From the NCBI RefSeq assembly GCF_013388255.1, contig NZ_CP058215.1, positions 1,798,001 to 1,862,000 of the forward strand: a stretch of 64,000 bases of DNA, given 5' to 3'. Each line of letters starts with the position of its first letter. The stretch's first letter is position 1. The position numbers and the translations under genes were made by a program. Shown here in pieces: positions 44,939 through 54,243 of the stretch. The DNA comes from Methanolobus zinderi (GTDB taxonomy: Archaea; Halobacteriota; Methanosarcinia; Methanosarcinales; Methanosarcinaceae). The notes beneath the pieces are model-generated. The model was not told the origin of the DNA. It made no database searches and saw only the letters and a program-made list of their open reading frames with translations.

Positions 44939-45292
44939 TTATTCTGCCTGATTCCCCATGGCCTGCTCGATTTGTTCCTGAAGTTGAGTAAAACGCTTGG
45001 AGATACGCTCTTCCTGCCTTGAGATGGACTGAAGCCTCAGGGTAAGTGTCTCGACTTTTTCCTGCATCTTGGAGACAGTCTCTTCCTTGTTGGCCTTGAT
45101 CTGCAGCTCGCCTACGGTCCTGTATATAACCGCATCATCAGGAAGCTTTTCCAGCTCTTCCAGTGCACGCTCGGACTCCTTCTGCAGGGACTCCATCTGT
45201 GCTTTCTGCATCGCAAGCGATTGTGCCTGCTGCTGGACTTGCTGCAACTGTGCCAGTTGGTTCTGTATCTGTGGGGGTATTTGTGTACTCAT
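44939..45292 (-). CDS. pfdB: Prefoldin beta subunit
   Basis: A 117-residue two-helix coiled-coil protein that forms the hexameric prefoldin with the alpha subunit and delivers unfolded proteins to chaperonins. The N helix (PPQIQNQLAQLQQVQQQAQSLA) and C helix (ETLTLRLQSISRQEERISKRF) flank the beta hairpin DAVIYRTVGELQIKA. AGGTGA precedes the ATG. Belongs to the conserved superoperon; separated from pcc1 by the CAAAA repeat. Confidence 0.95.
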   Translation of the reverse strand: MSTQIPPQIQNQLAQLQQVQQQAQSLAMQKAQMESLQKESERALEELEKLPDDAVIYRTVGELQIKANKEETVSKMQEKVETLTLRLQSISRQEERISKRFTQLQEQIEQAMGNQAE

Positions 45293-45385
45293 TTGGTTTC
45301 ACCTGGAATACCAATAAACCTGAAGTGATTTTAATGTTTCCATAAGAGACGCGGTGATAAACGCAAACCCGGAGTCAGCTTATGG

Positions 45386-45445
45386 CAAAACAAAACAAAA
45401 CAAAACAAAACAAAACAAAACAAAACAAAACAAAACAAAACAAAA
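45386..45445. repeat. Pentanucleotide tandem repeat, 12 copies of CAAAA
   Basis: Twelve uninterrupted CAAAA units (60 bases) lie between pcc1 (ends 45453) and prefoldin beta (begins 45292). In the transcribed minus strand this is a TTTTG tract. It may act as a weak terminator or variable spacer in the superoperon mRNA. Perfect repeats of this length are prone to slippage. Confidence 0.95.
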
Positions 45446-45452
45446 AAGAAGT

Positions 45453-45695
45453 CTAGCTGTTGTCTGCAAGAGCTGACACTTCAAGGGCTACCTGTATAAG
45501 TCTCAGCCATGTGTTCAGGGTTGACCTCATGGAAACAAGATCATCGGCTTCGACAGTGAGGTAAAGATAAGAGCCCTCGGGCCTGAGATCGATACTTGAC
45601 CTGTCGGTGACCTGAGACTCGATCTCAGGAAGCAACGACCTGTATACAGATAATGCGGCATCGGTCTCAAAAACAGATTCGGTGACAAGCTTCAA
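45453..45695 (-). CDS. pcc1: KEOPS complex subunit Pcc1
   Basis: An 80-residue dimerisation subunit of the KEOPS complex, which makes t6A37 in tRNAs. The fold is beta-rich, and the typical DLRPEGSYLYLTVEADDLVSMRSTLNTWLRLI block covers most of the protein. It starts at TTG overlapping the stop of the Brix gene (AGTTGA), with GGTGAT five bases before it, so it is translationally coupled to the gene upstream. Confidence 0.88.
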   Translation of the reverse strand: MKLVTESVFETDAALSVYRSLLPEIESQVTDRSSIDLRPEGSYLYLTVEADDLVSMRSTLNTWLRLIQVALEVSALADNS

Positions 45696-46153
45696 CTGTC
45701 ATCACCATGGAATATCCTGTGCGATCTGATCTTCAGGGAGAAAAGTACTCTTTCGCCTTCTAAAAAATCTATCTGTTTATCTGATATGATAATCTTCTGA
45801 ACAGCTGAAGAATCTTCATCCATCTGAAGCAACTCAGATAATACCGGAGCAAGTTCACCCTCCCCTTCCAGAGAAGTCTCTGCGGACCCGGGACTACAGT
45901 AGGGTTCATCGGATGTCCATACTGACATGTAAATTGAGAGAACGCAGAAACCATCCGGGTCATATACACTGATACTTCCGGGATTTCCGTGATACTCGCC
46001 AATCACCATGAGAGGGCTGGTGTCTGCATGTTCCAGAACCTCGCCCATTCCCATTTTACCGCGATTGAAATAAGCGCAGTTGAAAAAAGATGCCAGTAAC
46101 TTACACAGGGTACGTGTACTGGCTGAAGGTTTGCGAGAAGAAGTAATTAACAT
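45692..46153 (-). CDS. Brix-domain ribosome biogenesis protein (archaeal Imp4-like)
   Basis: A 153-residue protein whose N terminus MLITSSRKPSASTRTLCKLLASFF and NRGKMGMGEVLEHA match archaeal Brix proteins, which bind rRNA during large or small subunit assembly. The central part has GSISVYDPDGFCVLSIYMSVW, diverged from the consensus. Position between rpoP and pcc1 is the standard one for this gene in archaea and strengthens the call. GAAGTAA precedes the ATG. Confidence 0.8.
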   Translation of the reverse strand: MLITSSRKPSASTRTLCKLLASFFNCAYFNRGKMGMGEVLEHADTSPLMVIGEYHGNPGSISVYDPDGFCVLSIYMSVWTSDEPYCSPGSAETSLEGEGELAPVLSELLQMDEDSSAVQKIIISDKQIDFLEGERVLFSLKIRSHRIFHGDDS

Positions 46154-46159
46154 TTACTT

Positions 46160-46297
46160 CTACTGAGCCTTGACGCGTTTGATTGATGTCGGACGCTCTT
46201 TGACAAGTATCCTGTGTCCGCAGTACGGACAGCGAATACCTGTGTACTCATAGTCGATCTCAACATTTCGTTTGCATCTGGTGCATTTGTAATCCAT
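46160..46297 (-). CDS. rpoP: DNA-directed RNA polymerase subunit P (Rpo12)
   Basis: A 45-residue zinc-ribbon subunit of archaeal RNA polymerase, too short for usual ORF cut-offs. It reads [20 protein letters not shown] and then [15 protein letters not shown], with the two CxxC pairs binding zinc, and ends in KRVKAQ. It lies between rpl37ae (seven bases away) and the Brix gene (six bases away), as in other archaea. Confidence 0.95.
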   Translation of the reverse strand: MDYKCTRCKRNVEIDYEYTGIRCPYCGHRILVKERPTSIKRVKAQ

Positions 46298-46304
46298 GCT
46301 CACC

Positions 46305-46619
46305 TTACTCTACTTTCTCTGCCTTTTCTGCTTTCTCTGCCTTTTCGGTGGCTTTCCTTACAAAACGTGCAACAGTCTTACCTACACTGGTCTGTGGAAG
46401 ATAGGTACCGCCTGCAAATGTGTAATCACACTTGCTGCATTTCCAGATACCTGTACCTACTCTGCCGACAGTCGGACGTGCACATCTTGCACACACATGT
46501 GGCATGCGCATCTTATATTCAAGATCCGCTACAAGTTTACGGTCCTTTCTACCGTAGCGTACACCAAACCTTCCTGCTGATCTGGATACACGTCCTTTTC
46601 TCGTATATTTTTTTGCCAT
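46305..46619 (-). CDS. rpl37ae: 50S ribosomal protein L37Ae (eL43)
   Basis: A 104-residue ribosomal protein with a C2-C2 zinc ribbon ([22 protein letters not shown]) and a basic N terminus ([21 protein letters not shown]). The C terminus carries a repeated [10 protein letters not shown] tail. AAGGAGA precedes the ATG. Member of the superoperon. Confidence 0.97.
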   Translation of the reverse strand: MAKKYTRKGRVSRSAGRFGVRYGRKDRKLVADLEYKMRMPHVCARCARPTVGRVGTGIWKCSKCDYTFAGGTYLPQTSVGKTVARFVRKATEKAEKAEKAEKVE

Positions 46620-46660
46620 GAATCTAATCTCCTTGAATCAAATGAATTATATTAATACTA

Positions 46661-47434
46661 TCAGTTCTGGAGGTCCGAGAGATGAGCCTCACGTAGCTCG
46701 GCTGCCTTCTCACATGCCATTTCCACAGCCTTCAAAAGCTGTTCCTCCGTCAATGCACCGTCACCGCTCTTCTGCATTCCAGAGATCGAACCGTCCTTAT
46801 TTGAGACCACAGTGATCTTGGTATCACATACCGTCTCTTCATCAAGTTCAGGATCTACCATCAGTGAGCCGCCAATGTTTATCACGGTAACTCCCAGAGG
46901 CATGTCCTTGACGGGCATAGCAATGTCTTCGCCCTTTCCTGCACTTTCCGCAGGTATGGTGGTTGTTAACAAAGCTGCTATGGCACCCATGGAGGAAGCA
47001 TCCTGTATGTTTCCGCCATTATTGAGCACATGGATGTCGATAAAGACCATCCATACTTCTTCTCCCTCCGTAATACACAACTTACTTAAATCAATTGCGC
47101 CTGATTCACGGACACCACGATCGGTCACCCTGGCCATCTCAATGGCATTCTCCCTTGGAGGACCTGCCTCAAAATCAGGAGAAGCGATCGGATTGAGTTC
47201 GAGACTCGTTATAATGACACCTTCACCGGCTGAATCCGGGAACGGAGTTCCGACCTGCATTTTTACTCCGACGAGTACTTCAGTATCGCCATACTTGACC
47301 CATGCGGAGCCCTCGGCTTTATCGATAACATTTGTCTTAACTTCAATATCCCTTACTTCATCAAAAGCACGACCATCGGTACGTTTTCCCTTGAGCATAA
47401 GGTTGTAAATATAATCCCTTTTCAACACAGACAT
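46661..47434 (-). CDS. rrp42: Exosome complex subunit Rrp42
   Basis: A 257-residue RNase PH-fold subunit, the inactive partner that forms the hexameric exosome ring with Rrp41. It reads LKGKRTDGRAFDEVRDIEVK, AEGSAWVKYGDTEVLVGVKMQ and then GGPPREN-like blocks without the phosphorolytic residues of Rrp41. The start chosen is the ATG at 47434, which gives the family N terminus (MSVLKRDYIYNL). GTG at 47449 follows GGTGAGG and is the alternative; both start within or near the rrp41 end, so coupling is likely. Confidence 0.93.
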   Translation of the reverse strand: MSVLKRDYIYNLMLKGKRTDGRAFDEVRDIEVKTNVIDKAEGSAWVKYGDTEVLVGVKMQVGTPFPDSAGEGVIITSLELNPIASPDFEAGPPRENAIEMARVTDRGVRESGAIDLSKLCITEGEEVWMVFIDIHVLNNGGNIQDASSMGAIAALLTTTIPAESAGKGEDIAMPVKDMPLGVTVINIGGSLMVDPELDEETVCDTKITVVSNKDGSISGMQKSGDGALTEEQLLKAVEMACEKAAELREAHLSDLQN

Positions 47435-47438
47435 TACT

Positions 47439-48395
47439 TCATTGCTCACGGACCTCACCTCCCTCGGTAGTATCCTCTTCATCGTCTGTCTTCTCTTCAA
47501 CAGTATCGACGAAATCCTCTTCTACATCCTCCGGCTCTTCTTCGTCATCCACGTCCTCGGATCCTTCATCCTCTTCCGATTCATCGGAAACGTCTTCTTC
47601 CCCGGAATCCTCTGTATCACATTTTTCCAATGCTTCAACATCTACATCTTCGTCGATGTCATCGGGTATGTCTATATCAGCATCATCTGAGAACTTGGTC
47701 TTTAAAGCCTCTTTCTGCATCTCAAGGATCTGGTAGCAACCTTCCTTACACAGCTTGATAGCTTCCTTGAACTCTTCCTGTGTCAGGTCGCCGTCCATCT
47801 GCAAAAGTGTGATCTCCCCGTCCTGGGTAATTGCTATGGGCAGGTCTGCCTCACCATAGTTATCTTCGGGCTTGTTAAGATCGAGGACAAGTTTTCCGTC
47901 AACCTTCCCTACCGCACAGGCAGCTACAAGACCTTTCATGGGGATTCCGGCATCTGCCAGGGCAATTGAAGCTGCGTTGATAGCAGCGGTCCTTGTACCG
48001 GCATCTGCCTGCAGAACCTCTGCAAAGACATCGATAACAGCACTTGGATAAAGATGTGTCATCACAACAGGTTCGAAGGCTTCACGACTTACCTTTGATA
48101 TCTCGATACTTCTCCTGCTCGGACCAGGTCTTGCACGGTCCTCTACTGAGAAAGCCGCCATGTTATATCTGTATCTGATCAGTGCAGAATCGGCTTTCTG
48201 CAGTCTTCTGGGATGAAGTTCCCTGGGGCCGTAAACTGCTGCAAGTATCTTATTGTTGCCCCATTCCAGATAACAGGAACCGTCAGCACGTGACAGCACT
48301 CCTATCTTGATCGTCATCGGTCTTATTTCATCAATTTGCCTGCCGTCCAGGCGTAAACCATTCTCATCAATGAACTTTTCAGGTTTATCATTCAT
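47439..48395 (-). CDS. rrp41: Exosome complex catalytic subunit Rrp41 with long acidic tail
   Basis: A 318-residue RNase PH-fold exonuclease that degrades RNA 3' to 5' with phosphate. The core (1 to about 234) shows [48 protein letters not shown] and [17 protein letters not shown] with catalytic residues. An extra tail of about 84 residues is mostly Asp/Glu ([20 protein letters not shown]). ATG at 48395 follows GGAGA. Position between rrp4 and rrp42 is standard. Confidence 0.95.
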   Translation of the reverse strand: MNDKPEKFIDENGLRLDGRQIDEIRPMTIKIGVLSRADGSCYLEWGNNKILAAVYGPRELHPRRLQKADSALIRYRYNMAAFSVEDRARPGPSRRSIEISKVSREAFEPVVMTHLYPSAVIDVFAEVLQADAGTRTAAINAASIALADAGIPMKGLVAACAVGKVDGKLVLDLNKPEDNYGEADLPIAITQDGEITLLQMDGDLTQEEFKEAIKLCKEGCYQILEMQKEALKTKFSDDADIDIPDDIDEDVDVEALEKCDTEDSGEEDVSDESEEDEGSEDVDDEEEPEDVEEDFVDTVEEKTDDEEDTTEGGEVREQ

Positions 48396-48455
48396 ACTAA
48401 TTCTCCAACTTTCACGCAATCGGCCGCTAACTTTTGCAAAAAGGGTATATCCGGA

Positions 48456-49220
48456 TCAATCGTCCGTTTCATCCAGAAGTGCGTCTACCTTTCTGTAGGT
48501 ATCTTCAGGAATTTCGCTTTCATCTTCTACTTCTTCGGCCTCAGCAAGGTCTTCCTCAGCATCAACATCTCCCTCATCTCTCAGGAACTGACAGACCCTG
48601 TCCGTCAGTCCGCTTGTATGGGACTGCTTCATGATCATGTCTATAGCTTCGGTAAGACGATCCATATCATTTTCTTTTCCGTTGATCCAGATCCTTCCGT
48701 TCTGGCCCACGAAGATCTCGCTGTCTGCTTCTTTTTTAAGCATCGAGACCATCGAGCCGCCGTGTCCTATGACCCGGGGGACCTTTGCAGGTACAACTTC
48801 GATTATCCTGCCCACTTTAAGAGGCTTCAAGCCCCTCTCACGCATGGAAAGTTCCACCTTCATGGAAGGATTCACATCTTTAACACGTAACAGTGCTGAA
48901 TCACCAACATCCATTATACCTGGCATTTTGTCGGAGTCAACTCTTTTAGGATACTCGGAGACATGCAGCAGACCATCATAGGGAGAACCGATGTCAAATA
49001 TCCAGTTTGAAGGAGTTACCTCAATAACAGTACCAATTACAAAATCCTTACTTGAAGGAATGTATTTTCCAGAGAACGGGATCACGGATATCTTGTTTCT
49101 TGTATTCTTGACCCCGTATAAAAGAGAATAGACCTTTCCGTCTTTCACATAAGTACCGGAGCCCGAGTCTGCCTTGTTCTCAGACAGGAGCTGGCCCGGA
49201 AACACTATTTCTCGTTCCAT
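48456..49220 (-). CDS. rrp4: Exosome RNA-binding subunit Rrp4
   Basis: A 254-residue cap protein of the exosome with an N-terminal domain (VFPGQLLSENKADSGSGTYV), an S1 domain (GTVIEVTPSNWIFDIGSPYDGLLHVSEY) and a KH domain (PRVIGHGGSMVSMLKKEADSE). The C terminus is acidic (EDLAEAEEVEDESE). It binds substrate RNA above the ring. GAGGATGGAT precedes the ATG. Follows sdo1 by nine bases. Confidence 0.96.
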   Translation of the reverse strand: MEREIVFPGQLLSENKADSGSGTYVKDGKVYSLLYGVKNTRNKISVIPFSGKYIPSSKDFVIGTVIEVTPSNWIFDIGSPYDGLLHVSEYPKRVDSDKMPGIMDVGDSALLRVKDVNPSMKVELSMRERGLKPLKVGRIIEVVPAKVPRVIGHGGSMVSMLKKEADSEIFVGQNGRIWINGKENDMDRLTEAIDMIMKQSHTSGLTDRVCQFLRDEGDVDAEEDLAEAEEVEDESEIPEDTYRKVDALLDETDD

Positions 49221-49229
49221 TATCCATCC

Positions 49230-49922
49230 TCATAAAAGTTTAGTTTCAACATCCCCTTTGGTCAGGTGGTTCACCAGTCCGTAGAAGTCATTCTGCAGAC
49301 CCGCAGGCATTCTTACAACCGCAACCCAGGATCCGTCATTCTGCCACTCGTTCTTCACAAGGTTTCCAAACTTGGAGACATCTCCATAGGATTTGGCAGC
49401 ATATTCCGCAGGTATCTTCACAGCTATATCGACCTCTTCGAACCTGATGGGGATGATAGGACGGATGGCCTTCATAACAATATTGACCTGCTCATCCACG
49501 CCCTTGAAAAGATCTATATGGACCTTTGCCTCTTCCATGGCAGCCTCGATCCTTGCCCGTGGATGCGGGGTCTTTGTCTGGGGGTTGATCGCATTCTGTA
49601 CAATGACGGTTACAACCTGCTTGGTCTTTTCCTCAAGCAGGAACTTTCTCTGCTCGGTTGTAAGCTGGAGTTCACCGTGTTCCAGTATCTGACGGGCGGC
49701 CTCAATTACATCGGTAGTATCAAAGGTGTTCTCGATGTCGGATTCGGCTGCATGGTCTCCTTGATGAGCGTCGGTGAAAATAGATTCGACTGCGAGTATA
49801 TCTTCAATCTTAACATCTTCGCCCCTGTTCAGTGCAAACGCTCCATCGGGATCTACCAATACCTCGAACTGATGTTTACCTTTCTTGAGCCTTGCAATTA
49901 CTGCCTCATCAAGTGATACCAT
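49230..49922 (-). CDS. sdo1: Ribosome maturation protein SBDS/Sdo1
   Basis: A 230-residue SBDS orthologue, which helps release the anti-association factor aIF6 from 50S subunits. The N-terminal FYSH domain reads VIARLKKGKHQFEVLVDPDGAFALN, a helical middle domain has LTTEQRKFLLEEKTKQVV and HPRARIEAAMEE, and the C-terminal ferredoxin-like domain ends in YGLVNHLTKGDVETKLL. GGGGTGAAAG precedes the ATG. Standard neighbour of rrp4 and psmA. Confidence 0.96.
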   Translation of the reverse strand: MVSLDEAVIARLKKGKHQFEVLVDPDGAFALNRGEDVKIEDILAVESIFTDAHQGDHAAESDIENTFDTTDVIEAARQILEHGELQLTTEQRKFLLEEKTKQVVTVIVQNAINPQTKTPHPRARIEAAMEEAKVHIDLFKGVDEQVNIVMKAIRPIIPIRFEEVDIAVKIPAEYAAKSYGDVSKFGNLVKNEWQNDGSWVAVVRMPAGLQNDFYGLVNHLTKGDVETKLL

Positions 49923-49955
49923 TTTCTTTCACCCCTTATTCCTGTAATTTATCAC

Positions 49956-50756
49956 TTATTCGTCGGGTCCTTCTTCAGGATTCTCGGAACTCTCTTCCTC
50001 TTCTTCCTCTCCTTCTGCGAACTCGTCCTTGAGTTCTTCCTGGATACGGTCTACGTACTTTTCGACCTCTTCCTCGGAGAGCTTTATAAACTGTCTCTGT
50101 TCGAGTGTTACAAGTCCTACCTCCAGGGTAGCTGCATTGAGCTTGCCTTCTGTGGACCTGTAAAGTGCCTTCATGCCGAGCATGATCGCATCTTCCATAT
50201 CCATGTCGTCCTTGTAGTCAGATTCGAAGATCTCCATGAATGAATTTCTGCCTGCACCGATTGCGGTTGCCTTGTACTCAAGCAGTGCACCGCTCGGATC
50301 GGTTTCGAAAAGGCGTGGTCTTGAGTCGTCAACACCTGCTATCAGCAGAGCGGTACCATAGGGACGGGCACCACCGTACTGGGTGTAGCTCTGTTTGTGG
50401 TCGCATATTTTCTTTGCAAGTACCTCTACGCCTACCTGCTCGTCATAAGAGACCTTATTGATCTGGGCTTCCACCCTTGCCCTGTCAACCAGTGCACGGG
50501 CGTCGGCCACAAGACCTGATGTGGCTGCACCTATGTGATCGTCGATCTGGAATATCTTTTCAATGGATTCTGCTTCGATGAGTCTGCTTGTGATCCTTTT
50601 ATCTACAAGAAGAACTACTCCGTCCTTTGCTTTTACACCCGCTGCAGTTGTACCCCTCTTAACTGCCTCCCTGGCATACTCTACCTGAAAAAGACGCCCA
50701 TCGGGACTGAAAACAGTAATTGCACGATCATAACCCATTTGTGGTGTCATTTGCAT
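49956..50756 (-). CDS. psmA: Proteasome alpha subunit
   Basis: A 266-residue 20S proteasome alpha subunit that forms the outer rings and gate. [31 protein letters not shown] is the alpha signature with the gating N terminus. [21 protein letters not shown] and a late [15 protein letters not shown] complete the fold. The C terminus has an acidic extension ([16 protein letters not shown]) longer than in many archaea. GGAGAT lies before the ATG. Confidence 0.97.
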   Translation of the reverse strand: MQMTPQMGYDRAITVFSPDGRLFQVEYAREAVKRGTTAAGVKAKDGVVLLVDKRITSRLIEAESIEKIFQIDDHIGAATSGLVADARALVDRARVEAQINKVSYDEQVGVEVLAKKICDHKQSYTQYGGARPYGTALLIAGVDDSRPRLFETDPSGALLEYKATAIGAGRNSFMEIFESDYKDDMDMEDAIMLGMKALYRSTEGKLNAATLEVGLVTLEQRQFIKLSEEEVEKYVDRIQEELKDEFAEGEEEEEESSENPEEGPDE

Positions 50757-50824
50757 CTTAACTTCATCTCCTGTATTAAAATAGTGAATAGTAATCTGTA
50801 GTCTTACTAGCTGAAATATGCATT

Positions 50825-51199
50825 CTACTCATTTATATGTGACTGTTCTACCGGGTTAAATACATCCACACCCGCTAAATACTTTTTTGTTGCAGCCCGA
50901 ACGGTGCCCGATATTCCCAGGACATGGAAGAGAACTCTGGTACCCCTGACATCCCTGATGGTTGCAAGAACTGCACGGGTATTGCTCGTCCTTTCAGGTG
51001 AGCAGCGAACCACTCCCTTCATGTCTTCAAAGGCGAGCAACCTGATAGCACATTCACTTGCACCCACATCGCCAAGAAGTGAACCGGCGGCCGAGAATAT
51101 CTCCCTTATCAGGTCATCTCTTTTCACAGGTCCTTCAGCAATGAGCTCGAAAGCCAGATATCTCCTGCCATCACGCAACGTCGGAGGTAATATCTTCAT
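50825..51199 (-). CDS. rnp2: Ribonuclease P protein component 2 (Pop5)
   Basis: A 124-residue Pop5 homologue, an RNase P protein that with Rpp30 activates the RNA subunit to cut tRNA 5' leaders. [20 protein letters not shown] opens the protein, and [40 protein letters not shown] is the conserved core. Its ATG overlaps the stop of rnp3 (ATGA), giving translational coupling of the two interacting subunits. Confidence 0.94.
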   Translation of the reverse strand: MKILPPTLRDGRRYLAFELIAEGPVKRDDLIREIFSAAGSLLGDVGASECAIRLLAFEDMKGVVRCSPERTSNTRAVLATIRDVRGTRVLFHVLGISGTVRAATKKYLAGVDVFNPVEQSHINE

Positions 51200-51936
51200 A
51201 CGATATCATCTCCCCGGGAGCATTCATCCTCGATGTCCGTTCCGATTATCTCGACACCTTCACAGAGATATCCCTCTGGAGGGCGGTTCCCGGAAATGAT
51301 CGCTTCAGGAATTGTGCTCAGGCCCCGTATCGCTTCCTCACGGGACATCCCGAACAATGCAGCAAGGGCGATGAGTTCCCTGGGTGCACGCATATCATAG
51401 ACCGATTGAGGACTGCTGGTCAGCAGATAAGGGACATCGTATTTTCGTACAAGTTGCAGATTCTTTCTGAAATTGCTTAACGCATGTACCCTGTTACCTC
51501 CCCTCAGCCTGATAAGACTCCCAAGGTCAAAGGCAACAGCTACATTATTATCACTGGCTGCCTTTGCAAGCACGTGATTAAAACCACTTTCCCGGCCCAT
51601 ATTCATATCCGTAAGAATGTCAACCCTTGGATTCTCGATGGCAGCCCGGTTAATACTTTCAATTCCACCACATACCGTAATAAGGTCAACTCTGTCCCGG
51701 TACCTGTCAACAATACTGTGGATCTTCGAGGCATTTTTAGGCCTGATCGCCACAGCTGAGAAGATCTCTATATCCTCAGAGTCAAGATCACCTACGGATA
51801 TCTTAGAATTGGCAGGATAGTTTATGGCAATGCCACTGTATCCCAGATGACCTGCAGTTGCAGCTAGCTCTTCGACCCGGTTGCTGCTCTCTGGAACAAA
51901 ACTAACATTGAGGTCGTAGTATCCGGATTCAACCAA
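51196..51936 (-). CDS. rnp3: Ribonuclease P protein component 3 (Rpp30)
   Basis: A 246-residue TIM-barrel-like Rpp30 homologue. YYDLNVSFVPESSN at the N terminus, AIRPKNASKIHSIVDRYRDRVDLITVCGG, DILTDMNMGRESGFNHVLAKAASDNNVAVAFDLGSLI and LTSSPQSVYDMRAPREL in the second half are the conserved strands. The likely start is TTG at 51936, six bases after GGAGG and overlapping the end of the COG1325 gene; the longer ATG frame from 51969 would run entirely through the upstream gene's ribosome site. Confidence 0.92.
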   Translation of the reverse strand: MVESGYYDLNVSFVPESSNRVEELAATAGHLGYSGIAINYPANSKISVGDLDSEDIEIFSAVAIRPKNASKIHSIVDRYRDRVDLITVCGGIESINRAAIENPRVDILTDMNMGRESGFNHVLAKAASDNNVAVAFDLGSLIRLRGGNRVHALSNFRKNLQLVRKYDVPYLLTSSPQSVYDMRAPRELIALAALFGMSREEAIRGLSTIPEAIISGNRPPEGYLCEGVEIIGTDIEDECSRGDDIV

Positions 51937-52384
51937 ACAATTCCTCCACAATCCTTCCGGCCTTCTCACGGTTTTTGGGATATGTGGCTATCTTTACACG
52001 GATCGCTATGGCATCCGAGGAGGACGTCATCTCAACCTGCCCCTCAAAGGCAGCCTGCTTGTCAAACCTCATGTGAAATACCTGCGCATCATCAAGACGA
52101 TCCGGCATCTCAGACCTGAGGAGCTCTACATCCTCATCTGACATATTCTGCCTGATAAATCGGGCAAGAGCTTTAGATTCCTGTTTGCGTGAAACCTGTG
52201 CACTGAAGATCTTGATGGAATTGCCATAGTGGCCTTCAGCATCAATAATTTCCACGGATTCAGAAAGCTTATCGTCGTCAGCTCTGTCAGTGGAATTCAG
52301 TAAAAATAAGTCCAGGGCCTTTCTGACCCTGGCGGGATCTTCAGTCGAATGCGCGATCACACGCAAGCCGATATAATGGATCAC
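51929..52384 (-). CDS. COG1325-type RNA-binding protein of the exosome cluster
   Basis: A 151-residue archaeal protein predicted to bind RNA and always linked with the exosome and RNase P genes. [27 protein letters not shown] opens the protein; [32 protein letters not shown] follows, then [18 protein letters not shown]. Its start overlaps the L15e stop (ATGA), and its end overlaps the rnp3 start. The exact function is unknown. Confidence 0.85.
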   Translation of the reverse strand: MIHYIGLRVIAHSTEDPARVRKALDLFLLNSTDRADDDKLSESVEIIDAEGHYGNSIKIFSAQVSRKQESKALARFIRQNMSDEDVELLRSEMPDRLDDAQVFHMRFDKQAAFEGQVEMTSSSDAIAIRVKIATYPKNREKAGRIVEELFG

Positions 52385-52971
52385 TTTCCTTTGTTTTCGT
52401 TTGACCTGATACTTGGTCTGGTCTTCTCAGTACCGGTACCGCGTCCCATCATACCTCTGCCCTTGCGGCCTGCACTGGTCTTACCGCGCTGGGCACGGCC
52501 TTTGTGAGTACTGTTGCAGATCCAGTTGAGATTCCTGTCGCTCTTGATAACAGGATGGTTTGGGTCTACGAGGATAACTTCGTACCACTTGAGCTTACCG
52601 TCCTCTCCTACCCAGTAAGAGTTCAGTACTTCCAGGTTGGGGAACTTTCTTCCTGCACGCTCTTCTGCAATCCTCTGGATGCTCTTGCCTGCAGTTATCT
52701 TGTTCTTACCCATGTTGTGTGTACGTCTTCCACGCATGTACCTGGGTCTTCTAAGACCTCCCCTGCGTACCTTTACGCGGGCAACTACTATTCCCTGTTT
52801 TGCCTTGTATCCGAGTGAGCGAGCACGGTCAATTCTTGTAGGACGCCTGACCTTTGTGACAGAGCCTTCCTTTCTCCATTCCTGGAGCCTTTCCCATCTG
52901 AGCTCGCTGACGTAATTCTCGTCAGGATTCTTCCATGCATCCTTTATGTATGCGTAAAATGATCTGGACAA
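52381..52971 (-). CDS. rpl15e: 50S ribosomal protein L15e
   Basis: A 196-residue ribosomal protein, first gene of the superoperon run. [20 protein letters not shown] at the N terminus, [36 protein letters not shown] in the middle and [13 protein letters not shown] at the end are characteristic. The start chosen is TTG at 52971, which gives the family N terminus and stands six bases from AGGTG. A GTG at 52980 overlaps that site. The upstream region 52990-53100 should contain its promoter. Confidence 0.96.
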   Translation of the reverse strand: MSRSFYAYIKDAWKNPDENYVSELRWERLQEWRKEGSVTKVRRPTRIDRARSLGYKAKQGIVVARVKVRRGGLRRPRYMRGRRTHNMGKNKITAGKSIQRIAEERAGRKFPNLEVLNSYWVGEDGKLKWYEVILVDPNHPVIKSDRNLNWICNSTHKGRAQRGKTSAGRKGRGMMGRGTGTEKTRPSIRSNENKGK

Positions 52972-53144
52972 TATATTCACCTTGTTTCATCTTCTTGTTT
53001 CACGGTTCAGCTTATATCAAAGCTACATTCCCACGGGACAGATCCCGACAATGAAACAGGACTAGTACCAACCTGATATGATTTAAAGTTTTTTGCCAAT
53101 TTGAAAACAAAATCATTTTATAAGTAAGACACAATCAGACTGCA

Positions 53145-53447
53145 ATGAATAGAACAAAGGCAAATTATTATGTCGATCTAATCCTCACACTGCTGTTCAT
53201 TATGGTCCTCATCACAGGCCTTGTTATGTATCTTCTCATACCCGGTGGAGTAAGACATGGCAGATATCAGGAGTATCTTGGACTGACCAAGGCAAGCTGG
53301 ACACTTACCCATAACCGCTCAGCAATCCTTATGACAGCAATGGTCGGATTACACCTGGCCCTGCACAAAAAATGGATAGTCTGTGCGACACGCAATATCT
53401 TAACCAGGAATAATAACAAAAAATGTGAATTAGCAGACCAGGAATGA
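53145..53447 (+). CDS. Small membrane protein, DUF4405-like (cytochrome b-type helices)
   Basis: A 100-residue protein with two predicted membrane helices (VDLILTLLFIMVLITGLVMYLLI and RSAILMTAMVGLHLALHKKW) joined by a loop containing WTLTHNRSA. The HxxxA/HLALHKKW pattern, with histidines in and near the helices, is as in DUF4405 proteins related to b-type cytochromes, so heme binding is possible. Only two helices are present, so it could be a fragment of a larger family or a partner subunit. TATA-like TTTATAAGTA lies 25-30 bases before the ATG; leaderless mRNA likely. Confidence 0.65.
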   Translation: MNRTKANYYVDLILTLLFIMVLITGLVMYLLIPGGVRHGRYQEYLGLTKASWTLTHNRSAILMTAMVGLHLALHKKWIVCATRNILTRNNNKKCELADQE

Positions 53448-53481
53448 ACCAGGTTTATAAATGCAGTTCAGTTCAGCCAGA

Positions 53482-54243
53482 TCATTCCAGCATACTCAGA
53501 TCTTCACCTGAACACATCATTCCCGTTACATTACCTTCATCGTCGGTGAGCAGGGAATCATACCAGCGAATCAAAACTTCACTGCCATCCTTGCATTCTG
53601 CCTTTACTTCGGAAAAATCCGGAAGGTCAGAGTTACCTCCAACAGCTTTCTTAAGAGAAGCTCTTACTTCAGCCCTCATATCCTCCTGAATAAGCGTATC
53701 CACAAAATCCTGACCTATCAGTTCAAACTCCTCATATCCGAAGGTTTCATTACCCTTTTTGTTGATCTGGTTTATCTTCAGGTCAGGATCGATGACAACA
53801 GCAATGAATCCCGCTTCTTCAAAATAGCTCATGGCGTCGTTCCTTTCAGCCAGTATCTTGTCCTGAAGATGTTTTATGCGCAGCAGTGACTTCACCCTGG
53901 TTACAAGCTCCAGTCTGTTCACGGGCTTACCAAGGAATTCGTCAGCACCGACCTCAATCCCTTTTATACGGTCATCCTTGCCTGATAATGCAGTCACCAT
54001 GATCACGGGCAGGAACTGGGTCTCAACAGAGGTTTTCAGGATCCTGCAGACCTCATAGCCATTCATGTCAGGCATCATTACATCGAGAAGGACTATATCA
54101 GGTTTGTCAGTTTTTACTCTTTCCAGTGCTTCTCTGCCATTATATGCATTGATGACCTCATAATCCGATTTCAGATAGAGTCCCATCAATTCCACGATGG
54201 CCTGTTCATCATCAACTATGAGTACTTTGTCCCTTTTCTGCAT
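53482..54243 (-). CDS. Response regulator with receiver and PAS domains
   Basis: A 253-residue protein. The receiver (1-125) has VLIVDDEQAIVELM, phospho-acceptor Asp in DIVLLDVMMPDMNG and Lys in FLGKPVN. After a linker (ILAERNDAMSYFEEAG) comes a PAS domain (about 140-253) with AVVIDPDLKINQINKKGNETFGYEEFELIGQDFVDTLI and VRWYDSLLTDDEGNVTGMMCSGEDLS. It has no DNA-binding or kinase domain and probably relays a signal by protein contact. The receiver closely resembles that of the gene at 277-1155. The ATG at 54243 is preferred over the adjacent GTG. Confidence 0.9.
   Translation of the reverse strand: MQKRDKVLIVDDEQAIVELMGLYLKSDYEVINAYNGREALERVKTDKPDIVLLDVMMPDMNGYEVCRILKTSVETQFLPVIMVTALSGKDDRIKGIEVGADEFLGKPVNRLELVTRVKSLLRIKHLQDKILAERNDAMSYFEEAGFIAVVIDPDLKINQINKKGNETFGYEEFELIGQDFVDTLIQEDMRAEVRASLKKAVGGNSDLPDFSEVKAECKDGSEVLIRWYDSLLTDDEGNVTGMMCSGEDLSMLE

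Noticed and set aside
45382-45500. Short plus-strand ORF running through the CAAAA repeat
   Set aside because: It begins with ATG but has no ribosome site or promoter, encodes only a Lys/Gln/Asn/Thr repeat and runs antisense into pcc1.
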